The notes beneath the pieces were generated by a model. That model saw only the letters and a program-made list of their open reading frames with translations. It was not told the origin of the DNA and did no database searches. Shown piece by piece: positions 1 through 10,915 of a stretch of 64,000 bases of DNA (its first letter is position 1; every line of letters begins with the position of its first letter). Both the position numbers and the translations under genes were made by a program. The DNA lies in the NCBI RefSeq assembly GCF_000219625.1, contig NC_018217.1, forward strand, positions 1-64,000. The letters run 5' to 3'. This DNA is from Zymoseptoria tritici IPO323. Taxonomy: Eukaryota; Ascomycota; Dothideomycetes; Mycosphaerellales; Mycosphaerellaceae.

Positions 1-125
1 ACCCTAACCCTAACCCTAACCCTAACCCTAACCCTAACCCTAACCCTAACCCTAACCCTAACCCTAACCCTAACCCTAACCCTAACCCTAACCCTAACCC
101 TAACCCTAACCCTAACCCTAACCCT
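1..125. repeat. telomere, (CCCTAA)n
   Basis: About 21 uninterrupted CCCTAA units fill the first 125 bases and stop at a CCCTGTGGCC junction. This is the C-rich strand of the TTAGGG telomere found in most filamentous fungi and vertebrates, so the window starts at a true chromosome end. No variant units are seen, which argues for an active terminal tract and not an old internal one. Confidence 0.98.
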
Positions 126-127
126 GT

Positions 128-523
128 GGCCCTACCAAGCATGGAAAGAATCTGTTCATCTACGACTGCGACGGCGGAGACCTTATGCGCCGACACAAGG
201 AAGTCAAGCTAAGCGAAGTTCACGGAGGCATTGTCCGGTTCTACAACAAAATCAGGTCCACCTGGCGCATCAATCGAGTGTTTATGGGCAACATCCATAA
301 CAATTTCATCACCGACACCATAGACTGGGCCCAATACAGCGATACTAGCATTTAGATCGACGAGAATCACTATATCGGCCATACGATGCGTTGGGTGCAC
401 AAGATGAGCTAGATGAAAGACAACTACTTCGATCCGGAAGACAGGAAGTGCAACCTAAGAGATCCGCGGTGGGAATCGTTCGTTGAGATAGAATACCTTA
501 CTGAACATTACACCGCCAAGTGA
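128..523 (+). pseudogene. telomere-adjacent decayed gene fragment, unrecognised
   Basis: One plus-strand frame stays readable from just after the telomere to a TGA at 521-523, broken only by TAG codons at 353-355 and 410-412. Both stops fit CAG or TGG mutated by RIP. The readable peptide is hydrophilic and aromatic-rich (for example KHGKNLFIYDCDGG near its start). There is no start codon, so the 5' end was probably lost when the telomere was added. I do not recognise the family. A copia-like LTR end follows about 70 bp downstream, so it could be the tail of a retroelement polyprotein, but no RNase H motif is visible. Confidence 0.4.
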
Positions 524-581
524 GTAAGTTGGCACTCTTCCCTCACAGAGGGTTTAATAAGGCCAGCATGGAACAGCCAAC

Positions 582-708
582 GAGGGGGAGTGTTAGGAAT
601 GTCGGTAGCTGGCAATGGCTGGCTGGTGCAATAGCATATAAGATAGGTTCTCACTCCCTTAGTTAGTTAGTTCTTCAATCAATCACTCTATCAAACATAC
701 AACTTTAA
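582..708 (+). mobile_element. polypurine tract and LTR-like end (copia-type)
   Basis: A G-rich run (GAGGGGGAG, 582-590) is followed at once by TGTTAGGAATG, the usual polypurine-tract/3'-LTR junction of Ty1-copia elements. A TATA-like CATATAAG lies about 40 bp further on. The LTR has no visible 3' end and gives way to the 182-bp satellite at 709. No second LTR copy was seen, so this is at best a truncated relic. Confidence 0.35.
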
Positions 709-1529
709 GCGAGGTAGAGCAAAACCGGTGGCTAGGATGGGGTAATCGACCCGCGCGATTCCAACGCCGTCGTCCGTTTGTCGATCCGGCCATTGCCCGT
801 AGAGATATCGCCGCCAACACCCTCAGGCCAACACCTACCCGGTTTTCGAAGGCGTTGGTCAGGGTCGCCCCAGGGACGATATTTGAGACGGCGAGGTAGA
901 GCAAAACCGGTGGCTAGGATAGGGTAATCGACCCGCGCGATTCCAACGCCGTCGTCCGTTTGTCGATCCGGCCATTGCCCGTAGAGATATCGCCGCCAAC
1001 ACCCTCGGGCCAACACCTACCCGGTTTTCGAAGGCGTTGGTCAGGGTCGCCCCGGGGACGATATTTGAGACGGCGAGGTAGAGCAAAACCGGTGGCTAGG
1101 ATGGGGTAATCGACCCGCGCGATTCCAACGCCGTCGTCCGTTTGTCGATCCGGCCATTGCCCGTAGAGATATCGCCGCCAACACCCTCGGGCCAACACCT
1201 ACCCGGTTTTCGAAGGCGTTGGTCAGGGTCGCCCCGGGGACGATATTTGAGACGGCGAGGTAGAGCAAAACCGGTGGCTAGGATGGGGTAATCGACCCGC
1301 GCGATTCCAACGCCGTCGTCCGTTTGTCGATCCGGCCATTGCCCGTAGAGATATCGCCGCCAACACCCTCGGGCCAACACCTACCTGGTTTTCGCGGAGG
1401 CGTTGGTCAGGGTCGCCCCGGGGACGATATTTGAGACGGCGAGGTAGAGCAAAACCGGTGGCTAGGATGGGGTAATCGACCCGCGCGATTCCAACGCCGT
1501 CGTCCGTTTGTCGATCCGGCCATTGCCCG
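709..1529. repeat. 182-bp subtelomeric tandem satellite, 4.5 units
   Basis: Units begin at 709, 891, 1073, 1255 and 1439 with GCGAGGTAGAGC. The period is 182 bp, and 184 bp for the fourth unit because of a small insertion near 1394. The fifth copy stops after about 91 bp. Units differ at only a handful of positions. The unit is GC-rich and keeps many CpA/TpG sites, so it shows none of the RIP damage seen further in. Several minus-strand open frames of 73-94 codons run through it. Because 182 is not a multiple of three they restart in each unit, so I take them as incidental. The array sits between an LTR-like end and a hairpin-rich stretch. Confidence 0.95.
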
Positions 1530-2100
1530 GGCCCTTACCTTTACCGGATACTGGATACGACTACTAGATACTAGATACGACTACTGGATACCTGTTTATC
1601 TATCGTACGATATAAAACTACGACACCGCGCTCGCGGTGTGCTGGACTCGACCCTCTTCCTTTGACAAAAGATAAGAATCTCGCAAAAGATTTAATTCTT
1701 CCCCCTCTTGAACTTGTGGTAAACCGTATCGACGCGGTGCCTTTACACTTGGAAGTCTGCGACTTCCCGATCGGGTGAAACCCACAAGTTCAAGAGGAGC
1801 ATTACAGAATAGAGGACCTATATGTCGCAATGGCGCATATAGTGACATATAGAGCACAACCCTGCTAGCACACAGGGTCAGCCGAACTGCTTCTATACGC
1901 GCCCTAAATAGCCAGCCGTTAGGCCACTGTGTCTGTCAGCCGCTTCGTTATCGGCCTAGACGTGTCGACTAGTGGGTTGCATGAGGCGTCTCAAGAACGT
2001 GTAAATCTGAGCACATGCAGATTCCTGAAAAATATATACCCAACAATTTCCCGGAGGTCAAATAGCTGAGTGGAATAGACCCTTTACCTCCGGCTTTTTA
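1530..2100. other. hairpin-rich non-coding stretch
   Basis: No convincing gene is present. The stretch begins with short degenerate repeats of a GGATACGACTACTA-like unit (about 1546-1590). It then carries at least five consecutive inverted repeats: 1623-1640 (8-bp arms, 2-nt loop), 1704-1719 with 1782-1797 (16-bp perfect arms enclosing another hairpin at 1751-1767), 1818-1842 (7-bp arms plus an inner 3-bp stem), 1859-1878 (6-bp arms) and 2051-2093 (8-bp arms followed by a T run). A folded RNA, a replication or recombination substrate, or a decayed element are all possible. Nothing in it matches a ribozyme core I know. Confidence 0.6.
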
Positions 2101-2220
2101 TAAGCTGCAGAGCATAAGATTAGCAGGTTGGGAGGTGACGGAGCTGGATTTCCAGGAATAGGGTGGAATTTTGAGGCGGATTCAATGGTTACACCGGTTT
2201 TGCGATTGGGGGTGGTAATT

Positions 2221-5200
2221 TCACTCGTCTACCTCGTCAGAACTGCCTCCTTCGCTACCCTCAGTGCCCCGTGCTATTGCACGTGCTGCTTCGTTAACCG
2301 GACTACCGAGGTCTAGATTCGCCCTAGAGAAGTACTCTGGATGGGCCCTGTACTGACGTGCGATATGCCAGCCGTCGTAACGTGGCTTATCTCGATTTGG
2401 GTCTTTTCGCTATATACGGAGGGCTTCCTATTTCGGGGTCTTCCCCTCTTCGTGGGCTTGTTCTAGGTTGGACGGAAAAGCTGCAATCCACCTGATTAAT
2501 GTCTCGTATACGACCGGTTGACGGGTCCTTGGAGGCGGTGAATCGTTGTCTGAACTCGGGCGAGGTCGGGCTAGGGCTAGGGGTTGAGTAAACGCCGGTA
2601 GTTGGCAAGTCTGGTAGAGCTTGCTGCTCTCGTATAAGGGCAGGACCCGGAGGTATCTAGTAGCGTATAACGCAAAGTTCGTCCTCCACTTTTCCGCTAT
2701 CCTCGGACTGACCGGTCTGCCTGTGCAGGGTGAATTGCCAGGGATAGTCTTTAGTACATCGTAGCAGTAGCGAGTCTATACCCGCTATGGGCGGTTGTCC
2801 TACGTACGAGGGAATCCATCGTCCTAGTCAAAGAGGAGCTGAATGCGTGTTTCCTAGGTGTTTGGCCAGGCAGAGAAGCCGCCAGTACCGGTCGCCTGCC
2901 CACCACCGTCTCTAATCGGGGAGACCTAGGGATCTCGACCGGTCGCCCGATCGATGAGGTCGTAGGAAAGGCCTTCGAGTCCTATACGTTCCTGTGGAGA
3001 TACTTCGTCGGGGTCGTTAATATACGGCAAACGGGGCATGTTCCCCAACCGTTTAACCAGTGTAGATAGCGTCGAGAGAAGACAGTTGCAGTAGCGGAAT
3101 ATACATAGCCGTACGAGTTCCCTTAGGGTTCTGTTTAACGCAGCGCAGTAGAGTTCGGCGTCGCCGGCCTGCACATGTCCGGCTAACTAACTCATTAGCG
3201 TCTGTACCTGGGTCTTAAAGGCTATATAGAGACGGCCCTGACCGGTCGACCGGAGTTTCTGCCGGAGGAAGTCGTTTACATATGCCGTCTGTAATAGAAC
3301 GCCTGATTGGAACTGTAGCTGAATCCAGTCGAACATATCGTTTGGGAGCTAGCAGAGGTTGGTGCGACGAAGGGTCTGTAGGAGAGCTAGCCTACGGCGA
3401 TCTTAGGGCGTACGCACTCTACGAGACCGCTCATACCGGTCTTTCTCTAGCCGATGGTAACGCTGTATGTTACGGCTGTTCGTAGTAAACGTAAGGATGT
3501 CGAGAAGGGCGGTTAAGAAAGCCGAGGCTAGGCTCTGTTGAACATCGATAGTGTCGCTACCGGTAGAGTGACCGGTCCGCGGGAGTGTAGATAGGACTAC
3601 ACAGATTGCATACAGCTAGCGGTTGATCTGGGTCCGGATATAGCAGAGCACATCGCGCCTCTCGAGCACAAAGAAGGGCCAGTGTGTCTGTCTATTCGTA
3701 TGCTGTACAAGAGCCGGTTAATCGAGACCGGCAGGGACTTATGCTTTCTGAAATAAGTCCCAGGATATCCGATATTCCTCTCGGACCCCGAAGCCGTATA
3801 GACTGTCCTCGCACGACCGGAGCGAGCGGTGGACTAACCGGACTTCATGCTTAAACGCTGTAAAGATGCGACGGCGCTGTAGAGCCTTAGCAGCCTGCCC
3901 TCGCCGGGAGACCGCCTGGGCTTTATTAGCTACACTCTGTGAGAAGGCGAGGCTGCTATACACCGGCTGGGAGAACAGAGGTTCGGTCGACCGGTCGACT
4001 GGTGTAAAGAGATCCTTAATGTTGTTGTACCCTTGCATAAAGGCGACACCGCCTAAACGCTCAGGTAATTCGCGCTTTGATTCGCCGCGAACCGTAGTAC
4101 TGTTAAAGGTCCCACTCCACTAGTAGAGCTCTGGCTTTATATTAAGCTGGCTAGCTTGGTATTCGTTGCAGTTCGTACGGCGGAGTAGAACGAGGGGTTC
4201 TCGATGAACCCTCGACCGGTTTGTAGGTTGGTGGGCTAGGTCCTTAAACGCAAGATCTACGAAGGTAGTGTCGAAGTCGATGTACTCCTTGTCGAATTGT
4301 CGTTTAAGGGACCGGTCGACCACTTACCAAAGGCTGGCGACAGACGTCTTACGGAGCTCGAGCTTACAGCCGTAGCGCACTGTAATCAGTTCCGCTTCCT
4401 GCCAGTCCTCTTCGTCGTCTGCTAGGCGTTCACAAATACGGGTCCAGAGACGCGCGAGCGGTGGTGCCCTAGGACGCCGGGCCTGATCGCTCGGCTATGT
4501 ATTTAGAAGGTCGTAGAATAGCTCGCTAAACGACCGGTTGGTCGACCGAATCGACTGCCGCTAGCGAGCGTAGGACCGGTCATACGCCTATTCGAAAGTG
4601 CGAGGATAGTGCTAGAGAATGTCGTCTAGGTAGGTGTCTTCGAGGGCAGGTATAAAGATTTCGTTAATAAAATGCGCTTGCTAGATCCGGTTAAGGTAGT
4701 AGCGGCGCTGTTTGTCGACCGCTCGTTGCCGCTTTGTAGATAGCAAAGGTAGGTTTGGGAAGAAGATGTAGGTATCGAAGCTAGTAGCACCAAAGCTACG
4801 GGCGAGCCGGAAGTGCTTGTATGTCGTTAGGCGGATGCCTAACCGGCCGATAGGTATGTACTAGTTGCTAGAAAGAGTCTTTATAAACCGTGGCTGGTAA
4901 CAGAACTGGATGCTATGCCGATGGGCTGCAAGTGAGGTCAGTAGTAGGAATAGGGCATTAATGTCCCACCGGCGCGTTATCGTAAAGGGCCGCTGCTAGT
5001 GTGTTAGACAGGACCGCTCGAGCGATAGGACCGGTCGGTCATCGTCCGGTGCACTAGTGCTGCTAGCGAGGAGTCTTTCCCATGCGATGTAGCGGATCTA
5101 GTCTTGACTATAGACCGGGAGAACTCCATGCTCTACAATATGTCGCATTATATCGGGAATCGTACATCGTTCCTCTATGTTTATATCTCTGTCCGGGGAC

Positions 5201-6327
5201 CGGTCTTGACTCTCCTCATCGCTTTCTCTAGTAACCTCAAGGCTCTAGTTACGGCAGAACTAGCGGAGCGTTTGACCGGTCCCCTGCCTCTCTAGACTAG
5301 CGCTATCTCCCATTGCCTAGGAACACTTGTAGCCGCTATAGCGAAAGGCTCTTTGGAGTGTCCGAATAGTATAGGGAGTTGTAGTGTTCCTCACCTCTTC
5401 GCTCTTATCCTGATCTGTCCCTCTGCTACCTCGTGCGCTCGACCGGTCGCTACTAGCATGCGACGACGAATCGTCCTCGACGTCTCCTTCTTCTTCTTCT
5501 CCTACGTCGCTATCGGTAAGCGACCAGTCGTCAGGATCCCGAGGAACAGGCTCCTGTGTCTTGGGCTCGTCGATAACCGGTGTTGTAGTGTGCCTTGTCC
5601 CTACCCTCTCGTCCTCGTCGGTAGCGCTACTACCTAAAGTGACTGACTGGTCGCTATGTGTATCTGAAAAGTCGTCCTCGACGTAATCCTCTTCTTGCTC
5701 CTCTTCTTCCTCGTCTTCTTCTACGCAAGCGGTAAGCGACCGGTCGTCAAGGTCGGAAGGGTTAAGGTCCTGATTTGTCTCGAATTCGTCGATAACTGGT
5801 GATAGAGGGCCAAGCTCCTAGTCCGACTCGAACTCGTCGATAACTAGTAACTCGAATTCGTTGATAACCGGTGGTAGAGGGTCGGGCTCCTGGGCTGTTT
5901 TAGATTCGTCGATAACTGGTAGTAGGGGCACGGCCTGCTAGTCAGCGCGGATACCTATCGCTGCGATGCCTCCAATAAGGGTGTTCCAGTCGGACTCGTC
6001 GACTGGTCTATGTAGTGGCGCTGCGTACGAAGGAGGTTTAGGAGCGATTTTCCGAGGGCTCCTCCTAAGGATAGCTGTCTCCGGGGCGTCTTCTGCGAGC
6101 TCGGTCGGACGGTGCTACTGCTACTGCGCCGCGCTCGCTGCGACGGATGGTCCTACGACGATAGATGGTCCGGCTGCGACCGGTGCCTGCGGTTGTAGGG
6201 TGTCTACAAGAGCATCCTGTCGTCGCTGTGCGCGAAGCTCTTGCTGAGTCTACGACCGACGTTCGCGGGTAGCAGCATCGAAGGCGGCTTGCGACCGCGG
6301 AGACCGGTGAACCGCTCGCCTAGGCAT
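2221..6327 (-). pseudogene. RIP-inactivated long gene (about 1,368 codons), unrecognised family
   Basis: A single minus-strand frame runs from ATG at 6327 to TGA at 2223-2221. Four separate open stretches (6561-6250, 4323-4120, 4038-3739, 3174-2926) all fall in this frame over 4.3 kb, so it was one gene. The in-frame stops I read are TAG, as expected from CAG or TGG under RIP. The N-terminal third is acidic and Ser/Glu-rich, with several copies of a VIDEFE-type motif. The middle (about 4970-4560) has a well-conserved-looking block, such as RRWDINALFLLL and YKHFRLARSFGATSFDTY. The C-terminus is hydrophilic and ends in EGGSSDEVDE. I do not know the function. It lies just downstream of, and in the same orientation as, the DUF3505-like gene but in another frame. 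Many CpA sites survive, so RIP here was lighter than in the gypsy block. Confidence 0.6.
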
Positions 6328-6559
6328 CGCTCCGAGCGACCTCTCGTAGGAGGGAATTAAGTAAGAACCAAAGCTGCACCGGGAGTAGGGCGGTATGTAG
6401 GTGCGTCCTCGTCGTCTCGGTGTATTAGAAAAAGTGAGGGTGTGGACCCCGCGACCGGTAGACGAATCAGCAGTCGCGAAAGGCGGCTTCAGATCGCTGG
6501 ACCAATTAGCGGTGCCGAAAGCCGGCTTCAGCTTGCGGAGACCGCCCAACCCTAACCCC

Positions 6560-8675
6560 AAACTACCTTATGGTATCGAGTAACGATAACGACCTGGCCG
6601 TGGATAATGTAGACGTTCCGATCCCCTAACGTTGCATTGCGGAGACGTATAGACGTGATCTCGGTTCCTCGAGCCGGCTGTCTACCGCAGAGATAAACGC
6701 TAAGCAACAGCAGCTCTCGAAACCGATCGATCTCCTGTAAATACCGGCAGACGTTCTTAACTACCTAGTTACCTTTTAACTATAGCTTTACCTGGGACGG
6801 CCGATCTAGCACTCGACGAAGTAGCCACTTATAATGCGTCTATAGCCCGTTATCCGGATGATCTACAAACGAGTGTCTACGCTTCGTAAAGGTCACATTA
6901 TCGTGGAGAGAGTTAAGCGCCACCTTAAACCGCTCGCCCTTCGTTGACAGCATAATCTCCTACAGCTTGTCCTCGGCTTCCTATACGACGCCCTACGCGA
7001 AGCTGCAGAAGCGACGTAGTTCAATCGGATTGCCCTTGTACGACAGAGTAAGCCGATCTTCCGACTAGAACGTTAACCCGGCGTTAACATAGTTCATTCC
7101 GAGAGACTTGCTATATGCTAACAAGCTGAGCATCTTACTTATCGGACTGAACGAACCGTCCGCAAGATACTCGTCTCGCACCTTACAGAAACGATCGTCG
7201 TCGGCCTTACCTTGCCGATCCCGCTCCCCTAACGGGAGTACGATCTTAACGCCTAACATACGCATACAATACACTACACTAGCGAGCATGTACGAGTAGT
7301 CGTTCGCTTCCCGGAGCCGCCGGAGCTCCTCGTCGATGCCGAGAACGGCGAGAAAGTGCATAAGAACACTCGTATGTAGGTCGGCGCGGAGCCTCTGGAA
7401 GATAAGCGACCGGTAGAATTGTAACAGTGCTTCTTGCTAAGCACCCTCGCTGTATCTAGACCGAAGTAAGTTACAAAATGCTATAGCTAGCTCTCGTTGC
7501 CTCTCTCTCTACAGGAATAGAGCTCGTGCATCTCTTATTATATCGGTCGCTGTAACGGTCTCGCCTCTCCCGTGACTGCTATTCGATTAATTACTCTTAC
7601 TTGGACCGGTGCGATTGCCCTCGGAATCGTCGTCCGTCTCGTTACTGCTCTCGTCTCGTCGCCGGCTCTCGTATGCCTCCTCGCTTTCTATAACCCGAAG
7701 AGTGTAATATAGGAGTCGAGTTATATATCCGACATATCGCTACTGTGAATTATCGTTCTGTAGTCGAGCTATTAGCTGTTAATTGGGCTCGTTCTGCTTA
7801 GCACTACGAAGCTAGCGTCGGACCTCGAGATCTAACGTTCGAAGCCTATTTACGCACCGCTCGATAAGTGCGATGTTCACCTCTGCTACGGCGCGAAGCA
7901 TGTCTTCCTCTTTCCCGGGCAGCCGACTTACATAACTAAGATAGCGCAAGTTACGGCCTTTTAAGTGCTCGGCCTACTGCGTCCGCTTAAACTAAGCTAA
8001 GTTGTCCGTCTTCGAGATTGTCTCGTCCAGGAGCTCTATGTCTCTCGCCTGCGCTTTACGCTTTATATCCTAATCCTAAAAGATACCTACTATCTCCGCC
8101 GTTCGCTCTCCGGATTGTGCGGTTGTCTCCTGCGCTTTAATGTCGTTGTCGGATCCTTCCCCTCCGCTATAATCGACGGTAAAGTACCTCTGTAAGCCCG
8201 ATAAATTAAAGAATGTCTGTACCTACGTCTGATGCTAGTGCTCTCGCTCGCTCTTCGATAATCGCTAGCTATGATCTTTGTTATAATACTTACGGATCTC
8301 GTTACGACTAATCGAGATATAGTCGCATTCGGGCTCTTCGTAGATATATGCTCGTAGCGGCGTGCCTAAACATCTAAAGGGCGCCTCGAGCAGCGGCGGG
8401 AGTAACACATCCTTCGGCTCTTTAATGTGACGATCTCTAAATAGCGCAGCGACCTCTCTTCTATTGTCCTTTAATCCTTCGTAAAACAATCGCAGATGAT
8501 CTTCGATGTTACGGACGGCGTAGCCGTGTACGCGGCAGACGACGATACTGTACTCCGGTATCTAAACCAAATTGTCGAATGCATTATAAGTATCGATCTT
8601 CGGTAGTCGAACAACTTTGCGTCTTATTAAGTGTCCTCCTCTTTAACTCGTACTATCGGGTGTTGCGGGAGACAT
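6560..8675 (-). pseudogene. DUF3505 / telomere-linked-helicase-type N-terminal gene, RIP-inactivated and 3'-truncated
   Basis: Reading from ATG at 8675, one frame carries the landmarks of a fungal family with an N-terminal C2H2/DUF3505 region, often found ahead of a RecQ helicase in telomere-linked genes. Landmarks: CRVHGYAVRN and CEEPECDYISISRNEIRK-like finger segments (about 8550-8290; one Cys reads as Tyr), an ERCVNRLRTLDLEVRR segment (about 7850), DYSYMLASVVYCMRMLGV (about 7290-7240), HDNVTFTKRRHSFVDHPDNG (about 6900-6850) and GRQPARGTEITSIRLRN followed by VTRYHK (about 6690-6575). Stops are mostly TAG, with a TAA at codon 11. Homology ends at 6575-6560, exactly where a short CCCTAACCCC telomere-like stretch occurs, so the helicase half is missing. 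Family assignment is from memory of conserved segments and not from a search. Confidence 0.55.
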
Positions 8676-8689
8676 GTATTTACAGGTGT

Positions 8690-8957
8690 CGGTTAGCGTT
8701 TAGATCCTAAATTGCAATATGCGGAACTGCGGCGAAATATCTTAATAACAACAGCTCTAATTAGTATATAAGTCTAAGGATAGTATCGACAAAGTGTTTC
8801 GTCCTATGCTCCTAATTTTTAGCGAGCATTTCGCAAAGTGCGATAAGTTATGCGAGTATAGGGGGGTAGGTATAGACGCAAAGCCGCGCTATACCGCCTC
8901 CGGACCTGGGGGCTACAGAATTCTATTGCCCCCTTAGGATCCTATCTGTTAGGGTTA
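8690..8957. repeat. direct repeat R1 (upstream region of the DUF3505-like gene)
   Basis: About 265 bp is shared, with gaps, with 11870-12147 in the same orientation. Shared blocks include CGGAACTGCG, AAATATCTTAA, TATTCCTAATTTT-like text, AGCCGCGCTATACCG and the terminal GGATCCTATCTGTTAGG, after which the copies diverge abruptly. Near its right end it holds a near-perfect 26-nt palindrome (8908-8933, GGGGGC...GCCCCC around AGAATTCT). It lies directly 5' of the minus-strand ATG at 8675, so it may be that gene's promoter/leader or the end of a larger repeated unit. Confidence 0.6.
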
Positions 8958-9360
8958 ATTAGCCGATATTAACCTACTCGATCTCTAGAGGAACGATAGA
9001 CTATGCATCCGAGCTCGAGCCTTTACGAGAGGAAATAAATCGAGAACTTCAGCTTAAATCCGGGCTAAAACCTTTCTAAGAGAAACTGCTAAAACTATTA
9101 TAAGAGAGACGCTAGGCCAAGAAACTAAGCTTAAATAGAAAGAGACTAAAATAGAAAACTTTTCGGACCACTGATGCCCTTACAAACTCGCAACCTCGTA
9201 ACCACACTGTACTTAGACGAACCGAGGACCTCCGAACACCCTCGTAGCGATTTGCCTATAAACTCGCTTTGCCTGTAAACTCGCAAAGCGAGACCTTGTC
9301 GTCCAAAACGCTAAGGCTACCCTTAAACTATAAGCGGCAGTCCTAACAACGAAGAGTCGC
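8958..9360. other. no gene seen (RIP-affected spacer)
   Basis: This stretch is stop-rich in all frames and contains purine-rich runs and a short imperfect duplication (AACTCGCTTTGCCTGTAAACTCGCAAAGCGAG near 9260-9292, which also forms a hairpin of GCTTTGC with GCAAAGC). I can support no coding frame, RNA gene or terminal repeat here. Confidence 0.4.
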
Positions 9361-9361
9361 C

Positions 9362-10152
9362 TACAGGAGCCTACGCATCTTGTCTCTAGCACCTAGCTCG
9401 TCGAAGTAGCAACCCTTGCTACCATCTGTAAAGGTAGCGGCAAGTGCTTCCTTTTCCTACATTAGAGCCTACGTTGCATGCCACACGAGGAGGGCCCGGT
9501 TAGGGTCTTCGCGGATGTCGGCCCACTTCTTCGTGCCGTTCGCGATAGCTAGAATGCGTTGCTGGACCAATTCGAGCGGAGTAAAGCTATGCTACTGCAC
9601 GAGCTAATCGAAGCTAGTGAACGCAGGGCTGCGGAAGGTGCGCCACACGCCTACGTTCTCGAGCGCATCGCCTCGCTTAGTAGTCGGGTAGAGGAAGAGA
9701 CCGAGGTAATAGTAGCCCGACTACGGCTCCACCTTAGTAGAGCGACCACATGCAACATCGAAGCCTATAAAGGTCCCGACGAACACGCTATAAGTGTGGT
9801 TAGCCGGCGGTCGCGATCTGCGGAAGGAACACGTACAAGTTGCCGTACTGCATCTTAGCGATAAAGCCCTAGTCGCCGACGTCCTTCTTCTATACGGTGT
9901 TGTTATACTACTCTTCTAGCGCGCCGCGTGGCGCTCGAATCTTCTACGAGCCGCCGTTACCGAGTTCGACATCGTCCGGATCGCCGCACTAGTCGTAGAT
10001 AGAAGCGCGCGGAATGTAGTAGTTGTTAGCGATAGGCTACGCAGCGCGGTTCGGACCTAGCGGCTAGGTTAGCGACTATAAGGTCGGACCGGGAGGAAGG
10101 GCGTTCTGTGCTATAGCGGTAGCGGCGGTAATAAGGTGTAAGTAGTGTGTTA
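9362..10152 (-). pseudogene. RIP-damaged secreted-protein-like gene, unrecognised
   Basis: On the minus strand a hydrophobic start (LHLITAATAIAQ, about 10150-10105) resembles a signal peptide. It is followed by a readable frame with segments such as NNYYIPRASIYD and KMQYGNLYVFLPQIATAG down to about 9790. A shift of frame, either an intron or an indel, then gives SVFVGTFIGFDVACGRSTKV, GYYYLGLFLYPTTKRGDALE and NRALLVWHAT to about 9400. TAG stops interrupt both parts. A TATA-like TTATAAAGG lies upstream at about 10275. I do not recognise the family. Boundaries are approximate and the intact start is not visible. Confidence 0.4.
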
Positions 10153-10915
10153 GTTTAAAGGTGGAGATAGAAGAGGAGGTAGAAGTTAGAAGTTCGAAGA
10201 TAAGGGAGTAGAGCGAAGGAAGTGGAGGTAGATATTAGTAGAAAGGAAAGGGTTAAAACAAAGGCAATAAGGGTCCTTTATAAGGCTGCGACCAGCGACG
10301 CACGGACGCATAAGCTAATAACGTAACAGCGTCGTTACATTTGTGCCGCCTACTCGTACCTTCGCGCAAGTAACAATTCACGTGCTAACACGATAATCGA
10401 ATAATCGTTACTCTTCGGATAGCGTACGGGTGCGGCTAGCATCTAACTAATTACTAGCAAGAATGCTAACAAGAAGCGTACGTGCTCGCGCGGAGTTTCC
10501 GGTCGGCCTTAGCGCTAGCGCGGATTGTTAAGTGAATAACATGCCTACATACAAACCTAGTACACGACGCTTTATGTTGTTGCCTAGCCACAAGGCAAGT
10601 AAAGCATCGCTAACTAATTGCTACATTACCTACTAATCTAGGTGACATAACATAGCGATTGCTACATATGCAAGACAGCAATTATAAGCTACCGGCGATA
10701 ACTAAGCTCGTACGGACAGGCACGTGTCGCAGGTTAGTACCTCTGCACGGTTCCCTCCCTCGGGGTACAAAACAGCCCCTTAGAGCGGGCTCGATCCTTC
10801 TACCTTCTAACTACTACTATACCCTTTACTAACCGCTGCCTTTATCCAACTCCGACACTACTCGACCTAACCCTTTATTACTTATCTTCAGCTCCTCTAC
10901 CCTCTATCTAATACG

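Noticed and set aside
709..1529. CRISPR array or coding repeat in the 182-bp units
   Set aside because: The whole unit repeats with no unique spacers, the genome is eukaryotic, and the unit length is not a multiple of three.
2051..2099. Hairpin plus T-run as an intrinsic terminator
   Set aside because: Factor-independent terminators of this kind belong to bacteria. Here it is one of several inverted repeats in fungal subtelomeric DNA.
2221..8675. Near-exclusive TAG interruptions could suggest a reassigned or suppressed TAG codon
   Set aside because: The intact genes at 24-46 and 53-64 kb use TAG as a normal stop, and TAA also occurs in the degraded frames. CAG/TGG-to-TAG is the expected product of RIP.
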